Shown: positions 9,826 through 17,864, counted from the stretch's first letter. The stretch: 40,796 nucleotides of DNA from an uncultured Pseudomonadota bacterium (GCA_949283535.1 CASDTC010000012.1:1-40796), one strand, 5' to 3'. A program made the numbers and translations. Notes: a model not told the origin generated them from the letters alone.

Positions 9826-9843
9826 TTCCCGCTGTTACGGGGA
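9826..9843 (+). promoter_or_regulatory. Short hairpin before rplR (copy 2 of a repeated hairpin)
   Basis: TTCCCG-CTGTTA-CGGGGA forms a six-pair stem with one G-U, 19 nt before the rplR ATG. It shares 16 consecutive bases and the same loop with the hairpin before rplE, and lies at nearly the same distance from the start codon. Confidence 0.5.
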
Positions 9844-9862
9844 TAAGAAAAAAGGAAATAAA

Positions 9863-10219
9863 ATGTTGAAACATTTGTCTGCAGAAGAAAGACGCAAACT
9901 GGCAAATCGTGGTGCGTTGAAAAGAAAAAATCCAGGTAAAATTCGTTTGTCGGTTTTTCGTTCTGGTCGTCATATTGAAATTCAAGCCATCGATGATGTA
10001 AAGGGGCATACTGTATGTTCCGCATCGTCAAAGGAAAAAACATTTAAGGGCAAAGGCTGGAATGTTGCAGGTGCGGAACTGGTTGGTAAAGAATTTGCCG
10101 CGCGCGCAGTCAAGGCAGGTATTGCCGATAACTGTTATTTTGATCGTGGCGGATATCGCTATCATGGTCGTATCAAGGCGCTGTGCGAAGCAATCCGCGC
10201 AGGTGGTGTTAGAATTTAA
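9863..10219 (+). CDS. rplR: 50S ribosomal protein L18
   Basis: L18 binds 5S rRNA with L5 in the central protuberance. The 118 residues contain [20 protein letters not shown], then [14 protein letters not shown] and the C-terminal [23 protein letters not shown]. The start is set by AAAAGGAAATAAA. Spacing to rpsE is 30 bp. Confidence 0.98.
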   Translation: MLKHLSAEERRKLANRGALKRKNPGKIRLSVFRSGRHIEIQAIDDVKGHTVCSASSKEKTFKGKGWNVAGAELVGKEFAARAVKAGIADNCYFDRGGYRYHGRIKALCEAIRAGGVRI

Positions 10220-10249
10220 TCAGATGTTTCTGAATATACGGAGTTTATA

Positions 10250-10810
10250 ATGGCACGTTTTGATGATAAAAAATTACAAACGGATAATTTGGTAGACAAA
10301 TTAGTTTCTATCAATCGCGTTTCTAAAACAGTAAAAGGTGGACGCAATATGTCTTTCTCGGCATTGGTTGTTGTCGGGGACAAAGCCGGTCGTGTTGGCT
10401 TTGGTAAGGGTAAAGCATTGGAAGTACAAAGTGCGGTTCAAAAAGCAACAAAAGCCGCCAAGGCTAAAATGATACGCGTTCCATTAAAAGAAGGACGTAC
10501 CTTACATCATGACAGCGCCGCAAAATATGGCGCCAGCAAATTGGTCGTTCGTAGTGCTGTTCCTGGTACTGGTATTATTGCAGGTGGGGCATTGCGTGCG
10601 GTGTTTGAATGCCTGGGGGTACAGGATGTCGTTGTTAAATCACAGGGATCTAATAATCCAAATAATATGATTCGTGCAGCATTTTTGGCTTTTGCAAAAA
10701 TGAATTCGCCAAAGACTGTTGCGGCGCGTCGTGGTAAATCTGTGGCAGAAATTATTGCCGGCCGTGACGGTAAAAAATTAGAAAATGCAAATGCAGCAGA
10801 GGCAAAATAA
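10250..10810 (+). CDS. rpsE: 30S ribosomal protein S5
   Basis: S5 helps keep decoding accurate and lines the mRNA entry channel. The 186-residue protein has the double-stranded RNA-binding N-domain with [24 protein letters not shown], the [10 protein letters not shown] segment, and the C-domain with [15 protein letters not shown] and [12 protein letters not shown] short Ala/Asn-rich tail ends the protein. A CGGAG site precedes the ATG. Confidence 0.98.
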   Translation: MARFDDKKLQTDNLVDKLVSINRVSKTVKGGRNMSFSALVVVGDKAGRVGFGKGKALEVQSAVQKATKAAKAKMIRVPLKEGRTLHHDSAAKYGASKLVVRSAVPGTGIIAGGALRAVFECLGVQDVVVKSQGSNNPNNMIRAAFLAFAKMNSPKTVAARRGKSVAEIIAGRDGKKLENANAAEAK

Positions 10811-10843
10811 TTAAAATTGTGCCAATAAAGACGGAGAATTATC

Positions 10844-11023
10844 ATGGCAAAAATAGTTGTAAAACAGGTTAGAAGTGTTATCGGTCGTCCAGAAGCACAG
10901 CGCAAGGTTATCGCCGCATTGGGGTTGGGGCGTATTGGTAAAAAACGTGAAATAGAAGATTCACCAGCTGTTCGTGGTATGGTCGCTAAAGTTTCGCATC
11001 TGGTGGAAATCGTTGAAAAATAA
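10844..11023 (+). CDS. rpmD: 50S ribosomal protein L30
   Basis: This 59-residue gene is easily missed because of its size. The translation begins [19 protein letters not shown] and continues with a [16 protein letters not shown] segment and [17 protein letters not shown], a full L30 fold. ACGGAG at 10831-10836 lies 7 bases before the ATG. It sits between rpsE and rplO, the normal place for rpmD. Confidence 0.96.
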   Translation: MAKIVVKQVRSVIGRPEAQRKVIAALGLGRIGKKREIEDSPAVRGMVAKVSHLVEIVEK

Positions 11024-11039
11024 ATTTGTTAAACCGAGT

Positions 11040-11079
11040 ACATCATTTGATGTGCGCAATAGAATCATTAATTTGATTC
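11040..11079 (+). promoter_or_regulatory. Tandem stem-loops in the rpmD-rplO gap
   Basis: ACATCA/TGATGT forms a hairpin at 11040-11053, and GAATCA/TGATTC forms one at 11062-11079. Both are short and AT-rich, so stability is modest. Confidence 0.3.
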
Positions 11080-11101
11080 ATAGGATAAAAGGAATATAAA
11101 A

Positions 11102-11560
11102 ATGAAATTAAATGCATTGATGGATAATTTTGGTGCGCGTACAAATACAAAACGGGTTGGTCGTGGTATTGGTTCGGGCATGGGCAAGACATCAGGACGT
11201 GGTAACAAGGGGCAGAAATCACGCAGTGGATCACGCAAGCAAGCGACTTTCCAGGGTGGTCAGATGCCAATTTTGCGCCGTTTCCCGAAATTTGGTTTTA
11301 ATAATCCGTTCGCAAAAGAATATGCCACAATTAATCTGGGTGATATTGAAAAATTTATTGCGTCTGGTAAAATTGATGCCAAATCACCAATTACAATTGA
11401 TACATTAATGAATGCAAAAATTATCAATCGTACAAAAGATGGTCTGAAAGTATTGGCCAAGGGTAAAATAAAAACATCTGTTAATATTATTGCTGATAAA
11501 TGGTCAAAAACCGCAGAGGCAGCAATTGTAAAAGCAGGTGGCACAATTAAAAATAAATAA
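11102..11560 (+). CDS. rplO: 50S ribosomal protein L15
   Basis: L15 is a late 50S assembly protein. The 152 residues show the Gly/Arg-rich N-terminal extension (KRVGRGIGSGMGKTSGRGNKGQKSR, read with SGSRKQATFQGGQMP) and a globular C-terminal half ending AAIVKAGGTIKNK. The start ATG follows AAAAGGAATATAAAA. Confidence 0.97.
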   Translation: MKLNALMDNFGARTNTKRVGRGIGSGMGKTSGRGNKGQKSRSGSRKQATFQGGQMPILRRFPKFGFNNPFAKEYATINLGDIEKFIASGKIDAKSPITIDTLMNAKIINRTKDGLKVLAKGKIKTSVNIIADKWSKTAEAAIVKAGGTIKNK

Positions 11561-11567
11561 TTAACAA

Positions 11568-11602
11568 TTTACATCCAATGTAGTAATACATTTGGATGTA
11601 AA
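11568..11602 (+). promoter_or_regulatory. Stable stem-loop in the rplO-secY gap
   Basis: The arm TTTACATCCAATGTA (11568-11582) pairs with TACATTTGGATGTAAA (11587-11602) across a GTAA loop, with one bulged T. An A-run, not a T-run, follows, so it is unlikely to terminate transcription into secY. Confidence 0.5.
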
Positions 11603-11622
11603 AAAATTAGAAGTTCATTCGC

Positions 11623-12939
11623 ATGAAATTTTTGAGAGAATTTTTTGGAAATATGTCCGATTTGCAAAAGCGCATATTGTTCACAATTGGCGCACTGGTT
11701 GTGTATAGAATCGGTTCGTTTATTCCATTACCGGGGGTTAATGCATCGGCGGTCTTGCATCTGTTTACTGGTGAAGGCAGCGGGATGATGGGAATGTTTG
11801 ATATGTTTTCGGGTGGTTCATTGTCGCGTATGTCTGTGTTGGCATTGAATATTTTCCCGTACATTTCTGCATCGATTGTATTGCAATTGTTAACTGCGAC
11901 CAGTAAATCGTTAAATGAACTGCGCAAAGAGGGTGAATCAGGACGTATCAAAATAAACCAATATACCCGTTATTTGGCGGTTTTGTTGGCGGTTGTGCAA
12001 GGTTGGGCGGTCGTTCGCGGATTGGAATCGATGGCGCCTGTAAATGGTGTCGCCGCGGTTGTAAATCCGGGCTTTGCGTTTGAATTATCCGCAATTATTG
12101 CGTTGGTTGGTGGTACTGTGTTTGTCATGTGGTTGGCAGAACAAATTACCGCGCGCGGAATTGGTCAGGGTGCTTCGCTGTTAATCTTTGCTGGTATTAT
12201 TGCAGAGGTTCCAGGTGGTATTGCACAATTATTCTCGCTGGGGTCGGTTGGACAGATTTCACCGGCGATGATTGCGTTGGTTGTCGCATTTGTTATCGGT
12301 ATTGTTGCGTTAATTGCTTTCTTTGAACAGGCGCAACGCCGTATTCAGATTTTATATCCGCGCCAGGTTATGGCAAACGGGGTTATGAATACAAATGCAT
12401 CATATTTGCCGATAAAGGTTAATATGTCGGGTGTTATGGGGCCTGTATTTGCCGCCAGTATCATGATGTTACCAGCATTTATTCAGCGATTTGTTCAAAG
12501 TGAAAATCCGATTGTTCAATCAATAATGGGATTCTTTACATATGGGACATGGTCGTATATTATAACATATACTATATTGATCGCGTTCTTTGCGTATTTC
12601 CAGACAGCCGTTGTATTTAATTCAGAAGAAACAGCAAACAATTTGAAAAATGCGGGTGGTTATATTCCAGGGGTGCGTCCGGGTGAACAAACAATGCATT
12701 ATCTGGATTCCGTGGTTTCGCGTACAACAGCGATTGGGGTATTGTATTTGGTTGTTGTGTGTGTGGTTCCAATTATACTGAATACACATGCGGGGATGCC
12801 GTTGGCGATTGGTGGAACCAGTGTGTTAATCGTTGCCGGTGTGGTTCTGGATACAATGAATCAAGTGCAATCTTATTTGGTTGCAAAGCAGTATAGAAGT
12901 GTTATTAAAAAGGCACAAAAGAAAGGGCGGTTCCGTTAA
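11623..12939 (+). CDS. secY: Preprotein translocase subunit SecY
   Basis: Channel-forming subunit of the SecYEG translocon in the inner membrane. The 438 residues and about ten hydrophobic segments match the family. The N-terminus has LQKRILFTIGALVVYRIGSFIPLPG, ITARGIGQGASLLIFAGI follows TM4, and a C-terminal positive tail ends KKAQKKGRFR. Its place after rplO is standard. adk and infA are absent after it. Given the many signal-peptide proteins downstream, it serves the export of the envelope genes in this same window. Confidence 0.98.
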   Translation: MKFLREFFGNMSDLQKRILFTIGALVVYRIGSFIPLPGVNASAVLHLFTGEGSGMMGMFDMFSGGSLSRMSVLALNIFPYISASIVLQLLTATSKSLNELRKEGESGRIKINQYTRYLAVLLAVVQGWAVVRGLESMAPVNGVAAVVNPGFAFELSAIIALVGGTVFVMWLAEQITARGIGQGASLLIFAGIIAEVPGGIAQLFSLGSVGQISPAMIALVVAFVIGIVALIAFFEQAQRRIQILYPRQVMANGVMNTNASYLPIKVNMSGVMGPVFAASIMMLPAFIQRFVQSENPIVQSIMGFFTYGTWSYIITYTILIAFFAYFQTAVVFNSEETANNLKNAGGYIPGVRPGEQTMHYLDSVVSRTTAIGVLYLVVVCVVPIILNTHAGMPLAIGGTSVLIVAGVVLDTMNQVQSYLVAKQYRSVIKKAQKKGRFR

Positions 12940-12958
12940 ACTGTTTTGTAAACAGTTT
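12938..12958 (+). other. Stem-loop at the secY stop codon
   Basis: AAACTGTTT at 12938-12946 and AAACAGTTT at 12950-12958 form a perfect nine-pair stem with a 3-nt loop, overlapping the secY TAA. It lacks a T-run. It may be a weak terminator or a 3'-end stabiliser (inference). Confidence 0.4.
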
Positions 12959-12975
12959 ATGGAATAAACAAAAAT

Positions 12976-13003
12976 TTGACTTTTGCGGCATTTTTTATAA
13001 AAT
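12976..13003 (+). promoter_or_regulatory. Sigma70-type promoter for rpsM-rpsK
   Basis: TTGACT at 12976-12981, a 16-bp spacer and TAAAAT at 12998-13003. It lies about 100 bp before rpsM, in a 166-bp gap. It would give the rpsM-rpsK pair independent transcription. Confidence 0.6.
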
Positions 13004-13105
13004 AATGCGGCAAAATAAAATGCGTTTCGGAATTTATTTTGATTCTGAGATGTTTGAATCGGTCGCGCATTGGCGCGCCGCAGTTAATAAAAAGGAAAAT
13101 GAAAA

Positions 13106-13483
13106 ATGGCACGTATAGCAGGTGTGAACATTCCGACAGACAAACGTATTGAAATTGCGTTGCAATATATTCATGGTATTGGACCAGCAAAATCAGCACA
13201 AATTTGCAAGGCGCTGAAATTGAAAGATGGTTTACGCGCAAAAGATTTGACTGACGAGGATGTTGTTAAAATTTCAAGTTATATTGAACAAAATTTTAAG
13301 GTCGAAGGTGATGTTCGTCGTGAAGTCGCGATGAATATTAAAAGATTGCAAGATTTAAAAACATATCGTGGCATTCGCCATCGTAATCGTTTGCCGGTTC
13401 GTGGTCAGCGTACACAAACAAACGCCCGTACACGCAAGGGTAAACGCGTTGTTGTTGCTGGATCCGCGGTAAAGGGTAAATAA
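13106..13483 (+). CDS. rpsM: 30S ribosomal protein S13
   Basis: S13 sits in the 30S head and bridges to the 50S subunit. The 125 residues begin [20 protein letters not shown] and have [17 protein letters not shown] (helix-two-turn-helix). [22 protein letters not shown]-type sequence and the basic tail TRKGKR follow. It heads the alpha operon; rpmJ, often just upstream, is not seen. Confidence 0.98.
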   Translation: MARIAGVNIPTDKRIEIALQYIHGIGPAKSAQICKALKLKDGLRAKDLTDEDVVKISSYIEQNFKVEGDVRREVAMNIKRLQDLKTYRGIRHRNRLPVRGQRTQTNARTRKGKRVVVAGSAVKGK

Positions 13484-13499
13484 TATTAAACAGGTAGAG

Positions 13500-13517
13500 A
13501 TTAACACCATAGTTAAT
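13500..13517 (+). promoter_or_regulatory. Short hairpin in the rpsM-rpsK gap
   Basis: ATTAAC at 13500-13505 pairs with GTTAAT at 13512-13517. It is weak and AT-rich, and is listed because it continues the series of intercistronic hairpins. Confidence 0.25.
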
Positions 13518-13547
13518 TGAAGACATCTAAATCAAAGGTATAAAATA

Positions 13548-13931
13548 ATGGCAGTTACAAAAGCTAAAAAGAAAGTCGTAAAGAAAGTATCACACGGTAT
13601 TGCCCATGTGGTCGCGACAAATAACAATACACGTATTACAATCACCGATCAATCGGGTGCTGTATTAACATGGGCAACCGCGGGCGCAAATAATTTCAAG
13701 GGCGCAAAAAAATCAACACCATATGCCGCAACTGTTGTCGCAGATGCGGTTGGTAAAAAGGTTGCAGAAATGGGCATGAAAACAGTTGATGTTTTAATGC
13801 GTGGTATTGGTCAGGGTCGTGAATCTGCTGTCCGCGGGTTGGCAAATGCCGGGCTGATTGTACAGTCCATTACAGACACAACACGTATCCCGCATAATGG
13901 GTGCCGTCCAAAAAAAGTGCGTCGTGTTTAA
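13548..13931 (+). CDS. rpsK: 30S ribosomal protein S11
   Basis: S11 forms part of the 30S platform near the E site. The 127 residues include GIAHVVATNNNTRITITDQSG, then GKKVAEMGMKTVDVLMRGIGQGRESAVRGL and the C-terminal IPHNGCRPKKVRRV, all family hallmarks. In most alphaproteobacteria rpoA follows directly. Here a terminator and two unrelated small genes intervene. Confidence 0.98.
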   Translation: MAVTKAKKKVVKKVSHGIAHVVATNNNTRITITDQSGAVLTWATAGANNFKGAKKSTPYAATVVADAVGKKVAEMGMKTVDVLMRGIGQGRESAVRGLANAGLIVQSITDTTRIPHNGCRPKKVRRV

Positions 13932-13935
13932 TAAT

Positions 13936-13963
13936 AAAAATCCCGCAAATATGCGGGATTTTT
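13936..13963 (+). terminator. Intrinsic terminator after rpsK
   Basis: AAAAATCCCGCA at 13936-13947 pairs with TGCGGGATTTTT at 13952-13963 across an AATA loop, beginning five bases after the rpsK stop. It closes the upstream ribosomal transcript before rpoA. Confidence 0.85.
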
Positions 13964-13999
13964 ATGTGCATGTAATAATAGGTTATAAAAGGTGAAGTT

Positions 14000-14455
14000 A
14001 TGATTCCAGCCAACAGTTTTAAATTTTTATCCAGGTTATCAGATATTCGTGATGGGCATACAGATTCTTATAATGTTGGGTATGAATCTGGGGTATATAC
14101 TGTGTTTGCACGTAATGTTTTATTAAATGAAATGTCTGGGATTGTGAATTTAATTAATTTAATGGCATGTCGTGATTTATTTATAAAAAATGCAAATGTT
14201 TTGCGGGCGCCATGTCTGGAATATGCAGAAAATATTGTTTTGCCGTCTGTGTGTGATGCGGATTTTTCATGTTTGAATTTTGGTGATATTTACGCATTGA
14301 ACGCAAAAATAATTCGTGTTTGGAATCCGGGATATCGTGGTAAAATATATTGCGGTACAGATACAAAAATAAATGCAGGAAATGGTGCAATTATTCAACG
14401 ATTTAATGATTTAGCAAAAGCGCGTAAGTTTTATGATAAATTTTATGCCAGATAA
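14000..14455 (+). CDS. Hypothetical protein, 151 aa
   Basis: I do not recognise a family. The protein has no signal peptide or membrane segment. The stretch from about residue 55 to 110 (LFIKNANVLRAPCLEYAENIVLP, read in part, then CLNFGDIYALNAKIIRVWNPGY) alternates hydrophobic and polar residues, somewhat like degenerate leucine-rich or BspA-type repeats; that resemblance is only suggestive. AAGGTGAAGTT gives a good ribosome site. It sits between the rpsK terminator and a bidirectional terminator, so it is an insertion inside the conserved rpsK-rpoA junction. Confidence 0.75.
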   Translation: MIPANSFKFLSRLSDIRDGHTDSYNVGYESGVYTVFARNVLLNEMSGIVNLINLMACRDLFIKNANVLRAPCLEYAENIVLPSVCDADFSCLNFGDIYALNAKIIRVWNPGYRGKIYCGTDTKINAGNGAIIQRFNDLAKARKFYDKFYAR

Positions 14456-14482
14456 AAATCCCGCATATGCGGGATTTTTATC
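14451..14482. terminator. Perfect 32-bp palindromic bidirectional terminator
   Basis: Bases 14451-14482 are a perfect palindrome: GATAAAAATCCCGCAT followed by its exact reverse complement. The stop codon of the + strand gene (14453-14455) lies within it, and the stop of the minus strand gene (14483-14485) abuts it. A GC-rich core with A-runs and T-runs on both flanks allows termination in both directions. Confidence 0.9.
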
Positions 14483-14893
14483 TTATCGGGCGCAGGTGCC
14501 AAATTTCGGATTTGGATTATCGATATAGCGGCGCGTTGTATATGTGCCGGCGGGTTTATATGTGATAACTGGCTGATATACTTGATAATGATCAATAACC
14601 TCGCTGTATGTTTTTATGCGTACCGGGTTTAATTTGCGCTGGACCGGTTGTTTGTTACAACCACAATTATTGCGGGCAACATCAATTGATGATGCAGCGC
14701 GGCATGGCGTGGCAACACGTGCCGGTTGTGTCGTGCGAACAGGCACCGTATATACTGTGTCAACATATGTAACGGTATCAACGGATATCGTTTCATATGT
14801 GTTGATGGTTTCTGTTTCTGTGTACATATCAGACGCATATGCGCATGTGCAAATAATAGATGCAAATATGCCAGATAAAATAATTTTTTTCAT
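14483..14893 (-). CDS. Small secreted Thr/Tyr-rich protein, 136 aa
   Basis: Start chosen at 14893 (MKKIILSGIFASIICTCAYA) because AAAGGG lies upstream and this gives a clean signal peptide; longer starts do not. The mature part is rich in Thr, Tyr and Val. It has a periodic run (TETETINTYETISVDTVTYV) followed by a CNCGC-like patch (NNCGCNKQ, about residue 75) and further Tyr/Thr repeats. I recognise no family. It may be a periplasmic or surface protein. It converges with the 151-aa gene and has its own promoter. Confidence 0.75.
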   Translation of the reverse strand: MKKIILSGIFASIICTCAYASDMYTETETINTYETISVDTVTYVDTVYTVPVRTTQPARVATPCRAASSIDVARNNCGCNKQPVQRKLNPVRIKTYSEVIDHYQVYQPVITYKPAGTYTTRRYIDNPNPKFGTCAR

Positions 14894-14930
14894 TTTATAC
14901 CCTTTGTAAATTCTGTTTGTGTATAGATTT

Positions 14931-14959
14931 AGACTAGGACAATATTCGTTAGTTGTCAA
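14931..14959 (-). promoter_or_regulatory. Promoter of the 136-aa secreted protein
   Basis: On the minus strand: TTGACA (14959-14954), a 17-bp spacer and TAGTCT (14936-14931). The -35 is consensus and the -10 is weaker. It lies about 40 bp before the start codon. Confidence 0.6.
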
Positions 14960-15006
14960 CTTTTTTATGCCATATATTTTGTGATAATCGCGGATTTAAT
15001 AATAGT

Positions 15007-15035
15007 TTGACTTTTGCATATTTGTGATATAGAAT
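15007..15035 (+). promoter_or_regulatory. rpoA promoter
   Basis: TTGACT at 15007-15012, a 17-bp spacer and TAGAAT at 15030-15035, about 74 bp before rpoA. The shape is the same as the promoter before rpsM. It explains how rpoA is expressed after being cut off from the ribosomal operon. Confidence 0.7.
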
Positions 15036-15108
15036 TTCACGGCGTGTTGGAATGATTCCATGCGCAGCCAATTGGCGAAAATGATAAACTAAGCCGAAGG
15101 GGTTTTTT

Positions 15109-16137
15109 ATGATTGAAAAAAACTGGGTTACTTTGATTAAACCCAAAAAATTAAATATCAAAATTGATGAACATAATCCAAATCAAGCAACACTGGTTGC
15201 GGAACCATTAGAAAAAGGTTTCGGTTTAACACTGGGGACAGCATTGCGTCGTGTATTGTTGTCGTCTTTACAGGGGTGTGCGCCGATTTATATCAAAATT
15301 GACGGCGTTCAGCATGAATTTTCCAGTATTTCTGGTGTGCGCGAGGATGTAACAGATATCATTCTGAATTTAAAGGGTGTTTATTTCAAAGCGTTGACCG
15401 AAGGGCAACACAAGGCAACATTAAAAGTAAAAGGTCCAGCCGTTGTTACTGCGGGTATGATTGAAACAACTGGTGGCGTCGAAGTTATGAATAAAGATGC
15501 CGAAATTTGCACATTGGATAAAGGTGCAGAATTAGATATGGAAATTACACTGGCGTCTGGTCGTGGTTATGTGCCTGCCTCTGCACATGCAGATGGTTTG
15601 CCGTTGGGTGTTATCCCTGTTGATTCAATCTTTTCGCCGATTTTAAATGTTGCAACCGCCGTGTCAGAAACTCGCGTTGGGCAGAGTACGGATTACGACA
15701 AATTGGAAATGACGGTTAAAACGAATGGAACTGTTTCACCCGAAGATGCAATCGCATTGGCGGCGCGTATTTTAACAGACCAGTTGGTTGTATTTATTAA
15801 CTTTGAAGATCCAGCACAAATCAATGCACCGACCGAAGAAGAAAAAGCAAAAGATGCATTGCCGTTCGATCCGAAATTGTTAAAGCATGTTGATGAACTG
15901 GAATTATCTGTTCGTGCAAATAACTGCTTAAAGAATGACAAGATTAACTGGCTGGGTGAACTGGTTCAAAAGACAGAAGCAGATATGTTAAAAACACCAA
16001 ACTTTGGTCGCAAGTCTTTGAATGAAATCAAGGTTCAATTAGAAGCCATGGGTTTGAGTCTGGGAATGGAAGTTCCAGGTTGGCCACCGGAAAATATTGC
16101 GGAGTTGGCAAAAAAATACGAAGACCCATACAAATAA
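15109..16137 (+). CDS. rpoA: RNA polymerase subunit alpha
   Basis: The alpha dimer scaffolds RNA polymerase assembly, and its C-terminal domain binds UP elements and activators. The 342-residue protein has the N-terminal [19 protein letters not shown] assembly motif near residues 38-57 and a linker around 240-265. The C-terminal domain is complete, with [27 protein letters not shown] and the family ending [11 protein letters not shown]. The start has GAAGGGGTTTTTT upstream. Confidence 0.99.
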   Translation: MIEKNWVTLIKPKKLNIKIDEHNPNQATLVAEPLEKGFGLTLGTALRRVLLSSLQGCAPIYIKIDGVQHEFSSISGVREDVTDIILNLKGVYFKALTEGQHKATLKVKGPAVVTAGMIETTGGVEVMNKDAEICTLDKGAELDMEITLASGRGYVPASAHADGLPLGVIPVDSIFSPILNVATAVSETRVGQSTDYDKLEMTVKTNGTVSPEDAIALAARILTDQLVVFINFEDPAQINAPTEEEKAKDALPFDPKLLKHVDELELSVRANNCLKNDKINWLGELVQKTEADMLKTPNFGRKSLNEIKVQLEAMGLSLGMEVPGWPPENIAELAKKYEDPYK

Positions 16138-16237
16138 ATTAAATTTTATGGACGCTTGTCGCGATTGTCGGTTCTTATGTAGGTCTACTACACTGCGAAC
16201 CGTCAATCGCTTCCAATCGTCTGATAAAATTTAATTT
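16136..16237 (+). promoter_or_regulatory. Large structured element between rpoA and rplQ
   Basis: A 14-bp perfect outer stem (16136-16149 with 16224-16237) encloses a 14-bp inner stem with one mismatch (16161-16174 with 16197-16210), capped by a small GTAG/CTAC hairpin. The 3' arm ends in TTTTT, so it could act as a terminator or attenuator at the end of rpoA. It fills much of the 262-bp rpoA-rplQ gap. Confidence 0.6.
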
Positions 16238-16268
16238 TTGGTCTATATGGGTGGGGTAATTTTATTAC

Positions 16269-16296
16269 TTTACAAATGCGCTGGATATGTTAGAAT
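16269..16296 (+). promoter_or_regulatory. rplQ promoter with extended -10
   Basis: TTTACA at 16269-16274, a 16-bp spacer and TAGAAT at 16291-16296, preceded by TGT (extended -10 form TGnTAGAAT). It lies just after the rpoA 3' structure, so rplQ has its own transcription start. Confidence 0.6.
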
Positions 16297-16399
16297 GCGT
16301 GGCGCAGGTTAATAAATCCGCGGTGCTGAAATTTGATTTTGGGCGCGGTGTCTCAAATAATCCCCGGGTTTCTGGGGCAGAAGCATAAAGGAGTAATCA

Positions 16400-16933
16400 A
16401 TGAGACATATGAGAGCAGGTCGCACATTTAATCGCGATACAAATGCACGCAAGGCCTTGTTTATTGGTCTGGCAAAAAATTTGATTGAAAAAGAACAAAT
16501 AAAAACAACATTACCAAAAGCAAAAGATTTACGCACTGTGGTCGAAAAATTGATTACCCGTGCAAAAGTTGACACCGTGGCAAATCGCAGATTGGTCGCC
16601 AGTGAACTGGGGAATAATTCCAGTACTGCGGTGAAAAAGTTGTTTACTGTTTTGGGACCGCGTTATGCAAAGCGTCCAGGTGGTTATACCCGCGTATTAA
16701 AGGCTGGGTTCCGCTATGGCGATGCGGCACCAATGGCAATTATTGAATTGGTTGACCGTGATGAAAATGCCAAGAAAGTGGTTAAACCAACCGCAGAAAA
16801 AGAAAACAAGGCAACAGAAAAAGCGGCAGAATCAGCGGATAAAAAAGAAAAAACATCAAAATCCGTTGAAAAATCAGATGACACTGCAACAGAAAAAAAG
16901 CCGGCAAAACGCCGCGCGGCATCAAAAAAATAA
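16400..16933 (+). CDS. rplQ: 50S ribosomal protein L17 with long charged tail
   Basis: L17 is a 50S assembly protein at the tunnel exit side. The first ~118 residues are a standard L17: [21 protein letters not shown], then [21 protein letters not shown] and [16 protein letters not shown]. The remaining ~60 residues are a low-complexity Lys/Glu/Ala/Thr tail ending KRRAASKK, making the protein 177 residues against the usual 120-145. Alphaproteobacterial L17 often has some tail; this one is long. AAAGGAGTAATCA precedes the start. Confidence 0.97.
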   Translation: MRHMRAGRTFNRDTNARKALFIGLAKNLIEKEQIKTTLPKAKDLRTVVEKLITRAKVDTVANRRLVASELGNNSSTAVKKLFTVLGPRYAKRPGGYTRVLKAGFRYGDAAPMAIIELVDRDENAKKVVKPTAEKENKATEKAAESADKKEKTSKSVEKSDDTATEKKPAKRRAASKK

Positions 16934-16946
16934 TTGATGCTGGATT

Positions 16947-16974
16947 AAAAAATGCCCCAATTGGGGCATTTTTT
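16947..16974. terminator. Bidirectional terminator between rplQ and the minus-strand gene
   Basis: AAAAAATGCCCCAA and TTGGGGCATTTTTT form a perfect palindrome at 16947-16974. It ends two bases before the stop codon of the convergent gene, so it serves both transcripts. Confidence 0.88.
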
Positions 16975-16976
16975 AT

Positions 16977-17723
16977 TTATCGTGTGCGTTGGAATATTAT
17001 CATTTTCGCAGTATGTGGTAATCTTTCGGTTGCTGTGAGTTCTAGGCGTTCACCAGATTTTAATTCTATGTATTTATCATAGTTCTGATTTTTATTTTGT
17101 GGCAGATATATTAAGCGCCCACCAATACGAATATGTGGTAATAATGATGCTAATGTTTTTGTGATATTGACTGCGCCATAATCGAAAATGTTTGATGTGT
17201 CGATTAAATCGTATTTTTCAGTTAACTGTGTATGCAGAGTGTCTATTGACCCCAGGTAGAATTTAAATGGTGATTTTATTATTGATTTTAATTGCATGTA
17301 TTCTGCATTTGTAAATTGATTTTCTGGGCGGGCATTAATTGGCGCGCCATTGAAAAATCTTATTTTATCTTTGTTCTTGTTAATTTCTGCAACAGATTGC
17401 GGCGGCAAATACGGCATAATAGGTTCCATTACTGGTAATTCAAACGGGAAACCAAAATAATGTATTTCTTGGATTAAATTTTTGTATTCAGTTAATGACA
17501 GAATTTGAATTGCCGTTGTTTTTATATCTTGGATTATTTGTGCGCATCTGGTTATGTCGTATGTATCGATATGGGTTGCGCCAGACAAAGCGTATGTTAA
17601 TGCCTGGTCGCCACTGCCGGCAACGGTCAGAACGCGTTTTGCGCCCATGGTAATATTGCGCGCCCATCGCCAATTTTCGTTGGTTGATGTATACGCTGGT
17701 AAAAATTCTGGTGAAAATGCCAT
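16977..17723 (-). CDS. DUF3419/BtaA-like SAM-dependent transferase
   Basis: Start set at 17723 (MAFSPEFLPAYTSTNENWRWA, in part) because AAGAGGT lies just upstream; this gives 248 residues. The segment GAKRVLTVAGSGDQALTYALSGA (residues ~27-49, read in two halves) is a Rossmann motif I. HIDTYDIT follows, with an acidic residue placed to bind the SAM ribose. YDLIDTSNIFDYG near residue 170 and the late IGGRLIYLPQN strand fit a class I methyltransferase-like fold. The overall style resembles DUF3419, the family of the betaine-lipid enzyme BtaA. The substrate is unknown and the assignment is tentative. It is cytoplasmic, with no signal peptide. Confidence 0.6.
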   Translation of the reverse strand: MAFSPEFLPAYTSTNENWRWARNITMGAKRVLTVAGSGDQALTYALSGATHIDTYDITRCAQIIQDIKTTAIQILSLTEYKNLIQEIHYFGFPFELPVMEPIMPYLPPQSVAEINKNKDKIRFFNGAPINARPENQFTNAEYMQLKSIIKSPFKFYLGSIDTLHTQLTEKYDLIDTSNIFDYGAVNITKTLASLLPHIRIGGRLIYLPQNKNQNYDKYIELKSGERLELTATERLPHTAKMIIFQRTR

Positions 17724-17744
17724 TATAACCTCTTTGTTAAATCT

Positions 17745-17772
17745 AACATAATACAAAAATATTAATTGTCAA
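17745..17772 (-). promoter_or_regulatory. Promoter of the DUF3419-like gene
   Basis: On the minus strand: consensus TTGACA (17772-17767), a 16-bp spacer and TATGTT (17750-17745), about 20 bp before the ATG. The short leader is just enough for the AAGAGGT ribosome site. Confidence 0.6.
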
Positions 17773-17811
17773 TATATTGATAAGTTTTTGTTGTTTATTT
17801 AAAAAAATGCT

Positions 17812-17840
17812 TTTATTAAATTCCTTAAATATGTTAAAAT
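17812..17840 (+). promoter_or_regulatory. Extended -10 promoter of the 981-aa Cys-rich gene
   Basis: TAAAAT at 17835-17840 is preceded by TGT, giving an extended -10 (TGTTAAAAT). The -35 region (TTTATT at 17812-17817) is weak, as expected where the extended -10 compensates. Confidence 0.45.
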
Positions 17841-17864
17841 TAGATGAATGTTGAAGGGATTATT

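Noticed and set aside
16136-16237. The large rpoA-rplQ hairpin as a tRNA or known riboswitch
   Set aside because: No cloverleaf, CCA end or conserved riboswitch core is visible; it is two nested stems only.
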